A stretch of 35,459 nt of DNA from Chitinophagaceae bacterium (lineage in GTDB: Bacteria; Bacteroidota; Bacteroidia; Chitinophagales; Chitinophagaceae): contig JAMLHL010000037.1 in NCBI GenBank assembly GCA_023957125.1, forward strand, positions 1 to 35,459, given 5' to 3'. The notes under the pieces are model-generated. The model saw only the letters and a list, made by a program, of their open reading frames with translations. It had not been told where the DNA came from and did not search any database. The translations under genes were made by a program, and so were the position numbers. Every line of letters starts with the position of its first letter. The stretch's first letter is position 1. Below are positions 1 through 8,254 of this stretch, piece after piece.

Positions 1-622
1 CATTTTCGGGAATGGTGATGTCAATAAACCCAGATAAGGTATAAACAGAAATGGGACCTTTGAAGGTTTTTTCTAATTGAAGTTCGATATTTCCATTCAG
101 CGTTTTGATGCTCAGGGGGCCGGCAATATGCGTGAGTTTAAAATTATCGAACTGGGTGGAAATTTCCACTTCGCTTTTTATCTTATCTAAAGCAATAGTT
201 TTTCCGGGCGTTGAAATAGGCCAACCGCTGTTTTTAACGGACAATGCTACGGTGTTGGGAAGTTTAATGTGCAGGTTTGATCCGCCCGGGCTGCCGACTG
301 GTGTTACAAAAACGTCCGTACCTTTTTCGGAGATATTCAACCGTAAGCCGGTATTGTCAAATCCGTTATCGTTCAGTGTACTCAATCCCTAAGCCCTGGG
401 ATCATCGTTGCTGCTTTCATTTTTCCGGAACAGGTTATCTTCTCCCTCATTGTTTAACCGGGTGAAAATAATTTCCTTACCGTCATAGCCTTCCACTTGC
501 AGATTGGAAATGTTGTTTAAAACTAATTTACCGCCGGTTTTAGCCATCCTGTATTCTTTTTGAGCATAAGCGCCGGCATTTATGGTAATCACTAATGCTG
601 TGAAAACTAAAATCTTTTTCAT
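1..622 (-). pseudogene. DUF4097-like surface/adhesin protein, broken by one in-frame TAG
   Basis: The gene starts at ATG 622 with a signal peptide (MKKILVFTALVITINAGAYAQ), reads to DDPRA, and meets TAG at 389-391 (codon 78). The same frame then stays open to the left edge (GLSTLNDNGFDNTGLRLN..., later LSGFIDITIPE), so about 130 further codons follow without another stop. Repeating short beta-strands with alternating hydrophobic residues and a SIKTLNGNIELQL-type segment are typical of DUF4097-like proteins, thought to form beta-helices at the cell surface. One base change in CAG, AAG or GAG would give TAG. The gene lies 20 bases downstream of the HEAT-repeat gene and was probably in one operon with it. 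The 3' end lies outside the window. The break is seen directly; loss of function is inferred, and a sequencing error remains possible. Confidence 0.75.
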
Positions 623-642
623 GATGATTTGATTTAAGACTG

Positions 643-1386
643 TTATCGGGTTAATAATGCAAAATATACCTGTTCCTTAACGGGTGGAATGGTGAAGGGA
701 TCATCGGATATCTCCACCAGTTTTTTTGTTGTTTCCGGATCGGTGTTGTTTCCTACGGCTCTTACCAGTTCCATCTGTATAAAAGGATCTTTTTGGTTCC
801 GCAATGCCCGGACCAGGCGTTTTTGAACAAGCGGATCGCCCGCATATTGTATCAACACATTCAATGCTTCCAGGTGCACATTGCTGCTTTCATCATCGTT
901 AAAAGTATCATACAGCAGGCTTGTTAACTGGCGATCAGGCGATGTCATGTCACCGATGGCCAGAACAGCTTCAATCCTTCTGGCTGCCGAACTGCTGTCC
1001 TGCAAACCGGCATAGATTTCCCGATAGGGCCTGTCATCATTTTTTATTTTCGTTCTGAACCCTGCTGCCGGTACAGCCGCCACCTGCTTTGGCTCCGGTA
1101 GTGATTGATGAACTTTCTCCGGGGCAGCAACGGGATTTTCTTTTTGTACAACCACAACGGGAACGCTCTCTTTTATCCCGGGTTGATGAAACGGGAAATA
1201 ATGGAACAACAGCAGGAAACCTGCCAGGCATGCGGCGACGGCGGTAAAATATTTTGATTTCTTTATCCGTACACTCCGTTTCTCCATTCTTGTCATAATA
1301 CCCGGCAGCATGTTTTGCGGTACAGCGGCATCGTCAAAATCTGCTTTATGCTGTTGGATATATTCTTTAAAGTGATCCTTTGCCAT
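643..1386 (-). CDS. Single-pass membrane protein with HEAT-like repeats
   Basis: The 247-residue product has a cytoplasmic-looking N-terminus (about residues 1-45), one transmembrane segment (YFTAVAACLAGFLLLFHYF, about 46-64), a Pro/Val-rich linker, and a C-terminal half of helical HEAT-like repeats (for example DSSSAARRIEAVLAIGDM and KDPFIQMELVRAVGNN). In Bacteroidota, proteins of this layout often accompany an ECF sigma factor and a DUF4097 protein, with the N-terminus acting as an anti-sigma-like region. Here the DUF4097-like gene is directly downstream but no sigma factor gene lies upstream: the next gene is the divergent amtB. The anti-sigma role is therefore only a possibility, and no zinc-binding HxxxCxxC motif is visible. 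The start at 1386 is an ATG. It is a confident gene with uncertain function. Confidence 0.8.
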   Translation of the reverse strand: MAKDHFKEYIQQHKADFDDAAVPQNMLPGIMTRMEKRSVRIKKSKYFTAVAACLAGFLLLFHYFPFHQPGIKESVPVVVVQKENPVAAPEKVHQSLPEPKQVAAVPAAGFRTKIKNDDRPYREIYAGLQDSSSAARRIEAVLAIGDMTSPDRQLTSLLYDTFNDDESSNVHLEALNVLIQYAGDPLVQKRLVRALRNQKDPFIQMELVRAVGNNTDPETTKKLVEISDDPFTIPPVKEQVYFALLTR

Positions 1387-1732
1387 GGTAGATTTTATTT
1401 TTAAGCGCCATAAAAACTTTTTGTTTCATTTATGGATAAACTCAGATACAAGACTTGAAAATGGGTTACTGCTAATTTCAGCAAATATCGTCAACGCCCA
1501 TCGCCTCTGTTTGTAAGAGGATGCACCCCTTGTAAGGAAGTCGCAAAACGTATTGATTTGTTGCACCGGAAACCGATATTATATTTTTTTAAATATGTCA
1601 TTCTTTAAAACAAATATTAATTATAAATATCTAAATAAATATTATAAATAATACTATAAAAATATCTAATTTTGATTTTAAATAAAACATATTATATTAT
1701 ATAATGTGTCGAAAATACTAAATATTTTTATT
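1387..1732. other. Divergent intergenic region upstream of amtB and the HEAT gene
   Basis: This stretch of 346 bases holds no gene. The right part (about 1570-1730) is extremely AT-rich and carries the likely amtB promoter. GGATGCACCCC at 1519-1529 matches the end of the outer arm of the palindromic element at 4456-4571. It is flanked on both sides by TTGTAAG copies at 1511-1517 and 1530-1536. No terminator or RNA gene was seen. Confidence 0.5.
1667..1674 (+). promoter_or_regulatory. Putative -7 box of amtB
   Basis: TAATTTTG fits the Bacteroidota -7 consensus TAnnTTTG and lies 58 bases before the chosen amtB start. No convincing upstream TTTG was found, and the surrounding sequence is so AT-rich that chance matches are likely. 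Confidence 0.3.
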
Positions 1733-3052
1733 ATGCACATGGACAAAAAGCTGGCAATCGTACCCTTTCTTTTATTGATGACAGTGACTATTTTAAGCCT
1801 GATTTTAGGACATAACCCGGTAAATATTGTTCCCGATCCGGCACTGGATAAAGGCGATACGGCCTGGTTATTAACTTCCACTGCCCTGGTGCTGATAATG
1901 ACACCGGGACTTGCTTTTTTTTACGGAGGCATGGTGAAAAAGAGAAATGTCATTTCCACTATGTTACAGAGTTTTATCTGCATGGCCATTGTCACTTTAT
2001 TGTGGGTGGTCTATGGCTTTAGCCTGGCATTTGGAAAGGATGTCGGCGGCGTTTTTGGTAACCCGGCTACATTTTTCCTGATGAACGGTGTGCTCGATGG
2101 TAAACCCTGGTCTTTAGCGCCTACCGTCCCGCTGGTCGTTTTCGCATTTTTCCAATTGAAATTTGCCATTATATCCCCCGCGCTTGTTACCGGCGCTTTT
2201 TCGGAACGGGTACGGTTTACTTCCTACATATTATTTATTTTAATGTATTTTACTTTTATCTATGCGCCCCTGGCACACATGACCTGGCACCCGGATGGTA
2301 TGCTGTATAAACTGGGGGTTTTGGATTTTGCAGGTGGCACGGTGGTGCATTTAAGCGCAGGTGTGGCGGCATTGGCCAGTGCGATATATTTAAAGAAAAG
2401 AACGGATCAGGAAATGAAGCCCGCGCGGATCACCTATGTATTGTTAGGGGCTGGTTTGTTATGGTTCGGCTGGTTTGGATTCAATGGCGGTTCGGCGATG
2501 GGCGCAAGCGACCTGGCTGCAATAGCATTGGCTACAACGGCCGTGGCTTCCGGCGCGGGAGCGTTTGCATGGATCATTTTCGACGCGCTTAGAAGTAAAA
2601 AGCCGTCCGCTATGGGTACCAGCATCGGCGCTGTTGTGGGACTGGTAGCGATAACGCCGGCGGCAGGATTTGTGAGTTTACCGCATGCTTTGGTCATTGG
2701 CGTGGTGGCGGCAATCGTTAGTAATGCCATGATGGAATGGCGTACCAAAACCAATATTGATGATACGCTCGATGTTTTTCCCTGTCATGGTATAGGCGGT
2801 TTGACAGGGATGATCCTGACAGGCGTATTTGCCAGTCCGGGTGTTAATGCGGCTATAACTGATAAAGGTTTGTTGTTTGGTGAAACCAAATTATTTTTCA
2901 CACAGGCTTTATCTGCATTGGCAGTATTGGTGGCCGTGTTTTTTATGTCGCTGATCATTTTAAAAATAACGGATTGGATTACTCCCTTACGTGCCAGCGA
3001 GGAAGAAGAAACAATAGGTTTGGATATGACCCAGTTAGGTGAAAGTTTGTGA
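1733..3052 (+). CDS. amtB: Ammonium transporter (Amt family)
   Basis: This is a polytopic inner-membrane channel for ammonium/ammonia uptake, about 439 residues and about 11 hydrophobic segments. Diagnostic Amt signatures are present: GLAFFYGGMV near the N-terminus, FAIISPALVTGAFSERVRF, LDFAGGTVVH with the first pore histidine at residue 206, and DVFPCHGIGGLTG with the second at residue 352 (equivalents of E. coli AmtB H168 and H318). The frame is open from a GTG at 1706, but ATG 1733 or ATG 1739 starts just before the first hydrophobic segment and is preferred. In many bacteria a PII gene (glnK) adjoins amtB; none is present here, so any PII control must act from elsewhere. The gene ends 25 bases before the stop of the convergent MFS gene. 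Confidence 0.95.
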   Translation: MHMDKKLAIVPFLLLMTVTILSLILGHNPVNIVPDPALDKGDTAWLLTSTALVLIMTPGLAFFYGGMVKKRNVISTMLQSFICMAIVTLLWVVYGFSLAFGKDVGGVFGNPATFFLMNGVLDGKPWSLAPTVPLVVFAFFQLKFAIISPALVTGAFSERVRFTSYILFILMYFTFIYAPLAHMTWHPDGMLYKLGVLDFAGGTVVHLSAGVAALASAIYLKKRTDQEMKPARITYVLLGAGLLWFGWFGFNGGSAMGASDLAAIALATTAVASGAGAFAWIIFDALRSKKPSAMGTSIGAVVGLVAITPAAGFVSLPHALVIGVVAAIVSNAMMEWRTKTNIDDTLDVFPCHGIGGLTGMILTGVFASPGVNAAITDKGLLFGETKLFFTQALSALAVLVAVFFMSLIILKITDWITPLRASEEEETIGLDMTQLGESL

Positions 3053-3077
3053 GCCCTTCTTCATCGTGTTGGAGAAA

Positions 3078-4364
3078 TCACTGGTATCTGGAGATATCGT
3101 GCTGTTGCATTCTTACTTGTTTCAGCCGCTTCAATACATCCTTTTGCCGGAAAAAAAGCGCTCCGGATAAACAAATGCTGCCCATGAAAACCAGCGCCCA
3201 TGGTCCCCCTGTATAACCCGCTAAACTGCCGGCTACCAGGCTGCCTATGGGGGTTGTACCCTGTAGGCACACCGTGTAGAAGCTCATTACCCTTCCGCGT
3301 TTATCATCATCTACGTGTAATTGCAGCAGGGTATTGGTGGTGGCTGTATGGGTCATCTGCGCCAGGCCGCTGATAGCAATAAAAAAAAGGGATAAAGCCA
3401 ACCAGTGTGAAGCGCCCAGTCCGATTATCCCCAAGCCTAACAGTATTCCCGTAAAGGATACGATGCGGTGGAGAACCGGATTGGCCCGTCTTTTGGTGAG
3501 GAATAAAGCCCCGGTGATTGCACCCACGCCCATTGCAGACATTAAAAATCCCAAGGTGTTGGCGTTCCCCCCCAAAATATCTTTAGCCAGTATAGGGGAG
3601 AGTGTACGGATAGCTGCATTGGAAAAACTGATGATCGCTAACACGATAAGCAGGGTCTTCATGATCTTATGCAGCGCTATGTAACGAACCCCTTCCTTAA
3701 GTTGACTGAAGATGGCTGGTTTCGCTACCGTTTTCTTCCATTCCTTCTTTTCCGTTTTCATAAAAATGATACTGGCTACTACAATCGCATAGCTGATGGC
3801 GTTGGCTATAAAACACCATCCTTCGCCAACGGAAGCGATCAGGATTCCCGCAATGGACGGGCCGATCAGTCGCGATAAATTGAATGCCGTAGAATTCAGT
3901 GCGATAGCGTTGGGTAAGGCAAGCCGGTCGCGCTTCACCATTTCCACCACAAAAGACTGCCGCACGGGCACTTCAAAAGCGTTGATGACGCCTAACAACA
4001 GGCTCAGAACGATCAGATGCCACACTGCTACAAAGTTGAAAAGTGTCATTAGACCCAGGAGCAGCGCCTGGATCATCGCCAGTGTTTCGATCCTGTATAG
4101 CGCCTTACGTTTATCCCACTGATCCGCATACACGCCGGCGAAAGGCGCGATGAACAATACCGGTATCTGTTCGCAAAATCCCACTACTCCCAGCAGGAAG
4201 GCAGAATTGGTAAGGCGATATACCAGCCAGAGCATGGCCATCCGTTGTATCCAGGTGCCAATAAGAGAGAAGGTCTGACCCAGCAGAAATAACCGGTAAT
4301 TCCTGTAACGCAAAGCCGTCTGCTGCTGAAAGAAGGTAGATATCCTGTTGGTGAAGAATGCCAT
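3078..4364 (-). CDS. MFS transporter, MFS_3/EntS-like exporter
   Basis: The 428-residue product has 12 predicted membrane segments. The N-terminus (ALRYRNYRLFLLGQTFSLIGTW) and the loop APFAGVYADQWDKRKAL (major-facilitator motif A form, D...R/K) are characteristic of the MFS_3 group that includes the enterobactin exporter EntS. Substrate cannot be told from sequence; efflux of small molecules is the family's usual role. No siderophore or drug-resistance gene is adjacent, so calling it a siderophore exporter would be unsupported. The start at ATG 4364 gives the expected short cytoplasmic lead before the first helix. The gene is alone, convergent with amtB, and its upstream region contains the repeat-rich stretch. 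Confidence 0.88.
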   Translation of the reverse strand: MAFFTNRISTFFQQQTALRYRNYRLFLLGQTFSLIGTWIQRMAMLWLVYRLTNSAFLLGVVGFCEQIPVLFIAPFAGVYADQWDKRKALYRIETLAMIQALLLGLMTLFNFVAVWHLIVLSLLLGVINAFEVPVRQSFVVEMVKRDRLALPNAIALNSTAFNLSRLIGPSIAGILIASVGEGWCFIANAISYAIVVASIIFMKTEKKEWKKTVAKPAIFSQLKEGVRYIALHKIMKTLLIVLAIISFSNAAIRTLSPILAKDILGGNANTLGFLMSAMGVGAITGALFLTKRRANPVLHRIVSFTGILLGLGIIGLGASHWLALSLFFIAISGLAQMTHTATTNTLLQLHVDDDKRGRVMSFYTVCLQGTTPIGSLVAGSLAGYTGGPWALVFMGSICLSGALFFRQKDVLKRLKQVRMQQHDISRYQ

Positions 4365-4441
4365 TTACAGCCGCAAAATTAGCCGAATCCGAAATCTATG
4401 GATGACGAATCTTTATTCTGCGTTATTTTTACAAAAAAATC

Positions 4442-4642
4442 AACCTGACAGTTTTGGGGTGCATCCCATATTTTCGCTCCGTCTGCGGCATTCCGGTCGG
4501 TGGGACACCGACCGGTAGTGAGTTCTACAGGCGGGTGTGTCACCCGCCTGCGAAAATATGGGATGCACCCCAGGTTTTGCTGCATCATATTCGTATTTGT
4601 TGAACATCTGTTAGAATTGTATAAGAACCCAACTGTCAGGTT
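4442..4642. repeat. Nested palindromic element, three-stem (cloverleaf) structure
   Basis: A perfect 22-bp inverted repeat (4456-4477 with 4550-4571) encloses two perfect hairpins. The first is CCGGTCGGTG (4493-4502), loop GGA, then its complement 4506-4515. The second is CAGGCGGGTG (4528-4537), loop TGT, then its complement 4541-4550. Outside the 22-bp stem lies a wider perfect 12-bp pair, AACCTGACAGTT (4442-4453) with AACTGTCAGGTT (4631-4642). No ORF of interest and no clear target-site duplication is seen. Such compact palindromes are typical of REP-like or MITE-like elements moved in trans; that origin is inferred. Confidence 0.85.
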
Positions 4643-4661
4643 TTTAAATAAAAAGGATATA

Positions 4662-4708
4662 CTGACCTGATTAATCGGTAAGAAAATTTTACAGATCAAT
4701 CAGGTCAG
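4662..4708. repeat. 11-bp inverted repeat
   Basis: CTGACCTGATT (4662-4672) is matched perfectly by its complement at 4698-4708, with a 25-base AT-rich spacer. It sits between the palindromic element and the decayed coding tail. It could act as a terminator-like hairpin or be part of the same repeat cluster; no T-run follows on either strand. Confidence 0.5.
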
Positions 4709-4722
4709 CTATGCCGGGTAAA

Positions 4723-4880
4723 TCAACCTCTTTTTTTCGGCGCTAAGTGAACGACAATATTATTCCTTCCTTTTTTCAAATTTAATCGCAACAAGGCTGC
4801 CTGGTCTTCCGCTATGCCCATCAGTCGCGCTCCATCTACGTTCGTGATCCGGTAATTTTTTAGATCATACCAGAATGCCA
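4723..4880 (-). pseudogene. Possible C-terminal coding remnant, unknown family
   Basis: On the minus strand, the last 50 or so codons of an open frame read like a real protein end (VAFWYDLKNYRITNVDGAR, then MGIAEDQAALLRLNLKKG and NNIVVHLAPKKRG, stop at 4723-4725). Upstream of about 4880 the frame runs into the palindrome cluster and becomes arginine- and proline-rich nonsense. This fits a gene whose 5' part was lost or replaced by repeat DNA. I do not recognise the family. It could also be a chance ORF. Confidence 0.35.
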
Positions 4881-4883
4881 CTC

Positions 4884-5000
4884 CGCTGTCCGGAGTCTCT
4901 GACTTCGGAGTTCCTATATTCTTCCGTGGACTCAGTCCCACCCAAATATTCGGGTTTCCCATACACCGGTCTGACCTTCGGTACCGACCGCAGCCTGACC
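4884..5000. repeat. Cluster of short palindromes
   Basis: Several imperfect hairpins follow one another: CCGGAGTC-TCT-GACTTCGG near 4889, GTGGACT-CA-GTCCCAC near 4926, and CCCAAATATTCGGG near 4939, a 14-base palindrome with one mismatched pair. The spacing and GC-rich stems resemble an interspersed intergenic repeat. Family membership can only be shown by finding other copies in the genome. Confidence 0.5.
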
Positions 5001-5159
5001 CATGTTGTCTGAACAAAAACTGTCAAACCGGGATACATCGTTTGGTCTTGTCCTGTTCCTGTTGTAACCAACACGTCCCGCAACCTGTTCAAATTTTAAA
5101 CTAAAAACCCAAAACGCTCCTTTCTCCCCGAAATTGAGTAAATTACACCAATTAGTAAA

Positions 5160-6440
5160 ATGAAATCTATTCTCTTTTTTCTATTCCTGGTTCATTTCCT
5201 TCCGGCGGTCACCTTCGGACAGAAAGTGCTTGCCATAGATCTGGATGGCACGATCAATCCCGCCTCGGCCGATTTTATCCATAGTGCCATCGAAAAGGCG
5301 GAGAAGAACAACGCTGAATGTTTGATCATCCGGCTTAATACCCCGGGTGGACTATTGAAATCAACAAGGGTTATTGTCAGTGATTTGTTGGTGGCCCAGG
5401 TGCCCGTGATTGTGTATGTTTCGCCCGCCGGCGCTCATGCCGGATCGGCCGGGGTGTTTATAACCCTGGCTGCTAATGTTGCGGCTATGGCTCCCGGAAC
5501 GAATATAGGGGCGGCTCATCCGGTGTCTATGGAAGGAGGAATGGATAGCACTATGAACAGCAAAGCCACCAACGACGCGGCGGCGTTTATCCGGAGTATT
5601 GCCGACAAACGGAACCGGAACCTGGAATGGGCGGAAGATGCCGTCCGGAACAGTGTTTCTATTACCGAAAGAGAAGCCCTGGAGAAAAATGTGATTGATA
5701 TAATAGCAACGGATGAACAAGATCTCCTGAACCAGTTGGATGGCAGGATCATTCAATTGCCGTTTGGAAAGAAGGAGCTAAAAACCAGGGGCGCTTCCGT
5801 GGAAGCGTATAGTATGAGCTCCTGGGAAAAAGTATTGGATATTATCAGCGACCCCAGCATAGCCTACATCCTGTTTTTGTTAGGTCTTTTTGGGATCATG
5901 TTTGAACTTTACAACCCCGGGGCTATTCTTCCGGGAATTGTAGGTGTAATTAGTATGATACTGGCGCTTTACTCCATGCATTCCCTCCCGGTCAATTATG
6001 CGGGTTTGGCATTAATTGTTTTTGCGATCGTTCTTTTTCTGCTGGAGCTAAAAATAGTTTCTCACGGGTTGCTTGCAATTGGTGGAGTGGTTTCGCTGTT
6101 GATTGGTTCTATGATGTTGATTCGTGCGTCTTCCGGGCTGGAACTGGCCAGTATCTCCCGTACCGTAATTTTTTCTGCTTCGGTGGTAACTACGCTGTTT
6201 TTCCTTTTTGTGGTGGGTATCGGACTAAAGGCGCAGCAGCGGCGGGTGGTTACGGGGCGGGAAGCTTTGGGAGGTATGATGGGGATTGTGATGGAAACCC
6301 TCAACCCCACGGGGCTTATCATGCTCGATGGCGAGATATGGAACGCGGAATCTTTGTCGGGCACTATAAAAAAGGGCGAGAAGGTGAAGGTGCGGGAAAT
6401 GAAAGACCTGAAAGTATATGTTGAAAAGCTAAATCTTTAA
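5160..6440 (+). CDS. NfeD-family membrane-bound serine protease (ClpP class)
   Basis: The 426-residue product has a signal peptide (to about residue 21), a ClpP-like protease domain (about 22-210), four to five membrane helices (about 235-365) and a C-terminal NfeD OB-fold (about 370-426). Protease landmarks are GGLLKSTR and AGAHAGSAGVFI, with the probable nucleophile Ser96. In the archaeal relative PH1510 the protease uses a Ser-Lys dyad and cleaves the C-terminus of a stomatin; that is family knowledge. The slipin gene lies 17 bases downstream, which is the classic NfeD-stomatin pair and implies a joint role in membrane quality control or membrane microdomains. The ATG at 5160 begins right at the signal peptide. 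It is the first gene of the plus-strand operon. Confidence 0.93.
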   Translation: MKSILFFLFLVHFLPAVTFGQKVLAIDLDGTINPASADFIHSAIEKAEKNNAECLIIRLNTPGGLLKSTRVIVSDLLVAQVPVIVYVSPAGAHAGSAGVFITLAANVAAMAPGTNIGAAHPVSMEGGMDSTMNSKATNDAAAFIRSIADKRNRNLEWAEDAVRNSVSITEREALEKNVIDIIATDEQDLLNQLDGRIIQLPFGKKELKTRGASVEAYSMSSWEKVLDIISDPSIAYILFLLGLFGIMFELYNPGAILPGIVGVISMILALYSMHSLPVNYAGLALIVFAIVLFLLELKIVSHGLLAIGGVVSLLIGSMMLIRASSGLELASISRTVIFSASVVTTLFFLFVVGIGLKAQQRRVVTGREALGGMMGIVMETLNPTGLIMLDGEIWNAESLSGTIKKGEKVKVREMKDLKVYVEKLNL

Positions 6441-6457
6441 TTTTAAAAATAAATATC

Positions 6458-7231
6458 ATGGATCAACTTCCCATCGGACTTATTGTACTTATAGTGTTCA
6501 TTGTTATCATCCTGGCCAATTCCATCCGCATCCTGCGGGAATATGAACGGGGAGTTATCTTCCGGCTCGGGCGCCTGGTGGGAGGGGATGGCGTAAAAGG
6601 ACCGGGGCTTATCCTGCTCGTACCGGTCATTGATAAAATGGTAAAGGTAAGTCTGCGTGTAGTGGTGATGGATGTGCCTACCCAGGATATTATTACGCGG
6701 GATAACGTTTCGGTGAAGGTAAACGCCGTGGTATATTGCCGGGTGGTGGAGCCGCAGAAAGCGGTAGTGGCGGTGGAAAATTACCTGCTGGCAACCTCCC
6801 AGTTTTCCCAAACCACGCTGAGAAGCGTATTAGGACAATCGGAATTAGATGACCTGCTTTCCCAACGCGAAAAGATCAATATCAAACTGCAGCAGATCAT
6901 TGATATGCATACCGAACCCTGGGGTGTAAAAGTTTCTAACGTGGAGGTCAAACAAATAGATCTTCCCCAGGAAATGCAGAGAGCCATGGCCAAGCAGGCA
7001 GAGGCGGAAAGAGAACGGAGAAGCAAGGTTATTGCCGCTGAGGGGGAATTCCAGGCTTCGCAACGTTTGGCGGATGCTTCGAAAATACTGGCAGAGCAAC
7101 CCAGTTCCTTAACGCTGCGTTATCTGCAAACCCTGAGAGAAATTGCCACGGAAAACAATTCAACTACGATCTTCCCCATACCGATAGACATCCTGAAACC
7201 TTTTATGGAAAAGAAAGAAAATAAGGAATAG
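6458..7231 (+). CDS. Slipin / stomatin-like SPFH (band 7) membrane protein
   Basis: The 257-residue product has one N-terminal membrane segment (LIVLIVFIVIILANSIRIL), then an SPFH domain opening with EYERGVIFRLGR and including the typical VKVNAVVYCRVVEPQKAV strand, then an Ala/Glu/Arg-rich coiled-coil (MAKQAEAERERRSKVIAAEGE, about residues 168-188) and a short C-terminal region (SLTLRYLQTLREIA). SPFH proteins oligomerise through the coiled coil and organise membrane microdomains. Length and motif order match bacterial slipins fully. It follows the NfeD gene by 17 bases and is its expected partner and likely substrate. Confidence 0.95.
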   Translation: MDQLPIGLIVLIVFIVIILANSIRILREYERGVIFRLGRLVGGDGVKGPGLILLVPVIDKMVKVSLRVVVMDVPTQDIITRDNVSVKVNAVVYCRVVEPQKAVVAVENYLLATSQFSQTTLRSVLGQSELDDLLSQREKINIKLQQIIDMHTEPWGVKVSNVEVKQIDLPQEMQRAMAKQAEAERERRSKVIAAEGEFQASQRLADASKILAEQPSSLTLRYLQTLREIATENNSTTIFPIPIDILKPFMEKKENKE

Positions 7232-7258
7232 CGATTGATTCGCCTCAAAAAAGGATAT

Positions 7259-8254
7259 ATGAAACGTCTTTTTCCGGCTTTCCTGCTGATATGGATAGTG
7301 CAGTTTTCCGTGGCCCAAACAGAGCCTACTTATGCCGAGAGGTTGGGCTATCCTAAAGGAGCTAAGGTGATTATCCTTCATGTGGATGATATGGGCATGT
7401 CTTACGATTCCAACCTCGGCGGTATTGAGGCCATGACCCAAGGGGTGGCCAATTCCTGCAGCGTGATGATGCCCTGCCCCTGGGTGCCTGGTTTTGTGCA
7501 TTATATGCAGCAACATCCCGGGCTGGATGCCGGGCTGCATCTTACGCTTACCTCAGAATGGAAAGACTACCGTTGGGGACCGTTGAGCGGAAAACCCGCG
7601 GTACCCGGGTTAACGGACGCGGAAGGCGCGCTGTGGCGTAACAATGAAAATGTGGTAAAGCATGCCAGCGCTGATGAAGTAGAGACAGAGATCAGGGCGC
7701 AGGTGGAAAGAGCGAAAACCATGGGATTTGAACCTACTCACCTCGACTCACATATGGGTACGCTTTTTGCTTCTCCGGCTTTTATGGAAAGATACATTAA
7801 GGTGGGCATTGAATACAGTATCCCGCTGATGTTTCCCGGTGGACATAATACCCTCATCGCGGCTGAATTAAAGAATACTTCCGCTGATATGCAGATGGCC
7901 CGGGCCATTGGCAAAAAATTATGGGACGCAGGCCTGCCGGTACTGGATGATTTATTTAATAACAGTTACGATTGGAAACCAACGCCTGATGTTTATGCAA
8001 GCGATAAGAAATTGCAATCTTATAAAACCCAAAAGTATATTGAAACCCTGAAATCACTTAAGCCCGGGATCACCATGATCATTATGCATTGCACCAACAC
8101 CACGGGCGTGTTTGAACACATTTCAGACTCCGGGCCAACCCGTCGCGGCGATTACCTGGCTATGATGGATCCCCGGTTGAAACAGTTTATTGAAAAAGAG
8201 GGTATCATCCTTACCACCTGGAGAGAAATGATGGAAAGAAGGAAGAAATTATAG
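7259..8254 (+). CDS. Secreted YdjC/ChbG-like carbohydrate deacetylase
   Basis: The 331-residue product has a signal peptide (MKRLFPAFLLIWIVQFSVAQ) and the YdjC/ChbG fold. HVDDMG (residues 41-46) gives the metal/catalytic Asp pair, HLTL at about residue 94 and LDSHMG in the middle supply further histidines of the metal site. Relatives remove N-acetyl groups from chitooligosaccharides (ChbG) or act on hopanoid sugar head groups (HpnK); the substrate here is unknown. The export signal is notable because ChbG itself is cytoplasmic. The frame opens at a TTG (7235), but ATG 7259 is preceded by AAGGA and starts the signal peptide, so it is chosen. The gene follows the slipin gene by 27 bases. Confidence 0.85.
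   Translation: MKRLFPAFLLIWIVQFSVAQTEPTYAERLGYPKGAKVIILHVDDMGMSYDSNLGGIEAMTQGVANSCSVMMPCPWVPGFVHYMQQHPGLDAGLHLTLTSEWKDYRWGPLSGKPAVPGLTDAEGALWRNNENVVKHASADEVETEIRAQVERAKTMGFEPTHLDSHMGTLFASPAFMERYIKVGIEYSIPLMFPGGHNTLIAAELKNTSADMQMARAIGKKLWDAGLPVLDDLFNNSYDWKPTPDVYASDKKLQSYKTQKYIETLKSLKPGITMIIMHCTNTTGVFEHISDSGPTRRGDYLAMMDPRLKQFIEKEGIILTTWREMMERRKKL

Larger units (their letters stand above)
4365..5159. other. Repeat-rich gene-poor region
   Basis: This stretch of about 800 bases carries no convincing intact gene. It holds the three-stem palindromic element (4442-4642), an 11-bp inverted pair (4662-4672 with 4698-4708), a possible decayed coding tail (4723-4880) and a second cluster of short palindromes (4884-5000). 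ORFs across 4379-4699 and 4865-5092 lie on top of the palindromes and have no protein-like character. Confidence 0.7.

Noticed and set aside
389..391. Programmed readthrough or pyrrolysine at the TAG
   Set aside because: No stem-loop or other recoding signal is apparent and the simpler explanation is a nonsense mutation.
1706..1732. GTG-initiated extension of AmtB
   Set aside because: The extra nine residues lie within the AT-rich leader and ATG 1733 or 1739 starts at the first hydrophobic segment.
1732..1740. TTATGCACA as a DnaA box
   Set aside because: It matches the loose consensus but overlaps the amtB start codon, with no companion site; likely chance.
4379..4699. Minus-strand ORF of 106 codons
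   Set aside because: It runs straight through the perfect palindromes and its translation has no protein character.
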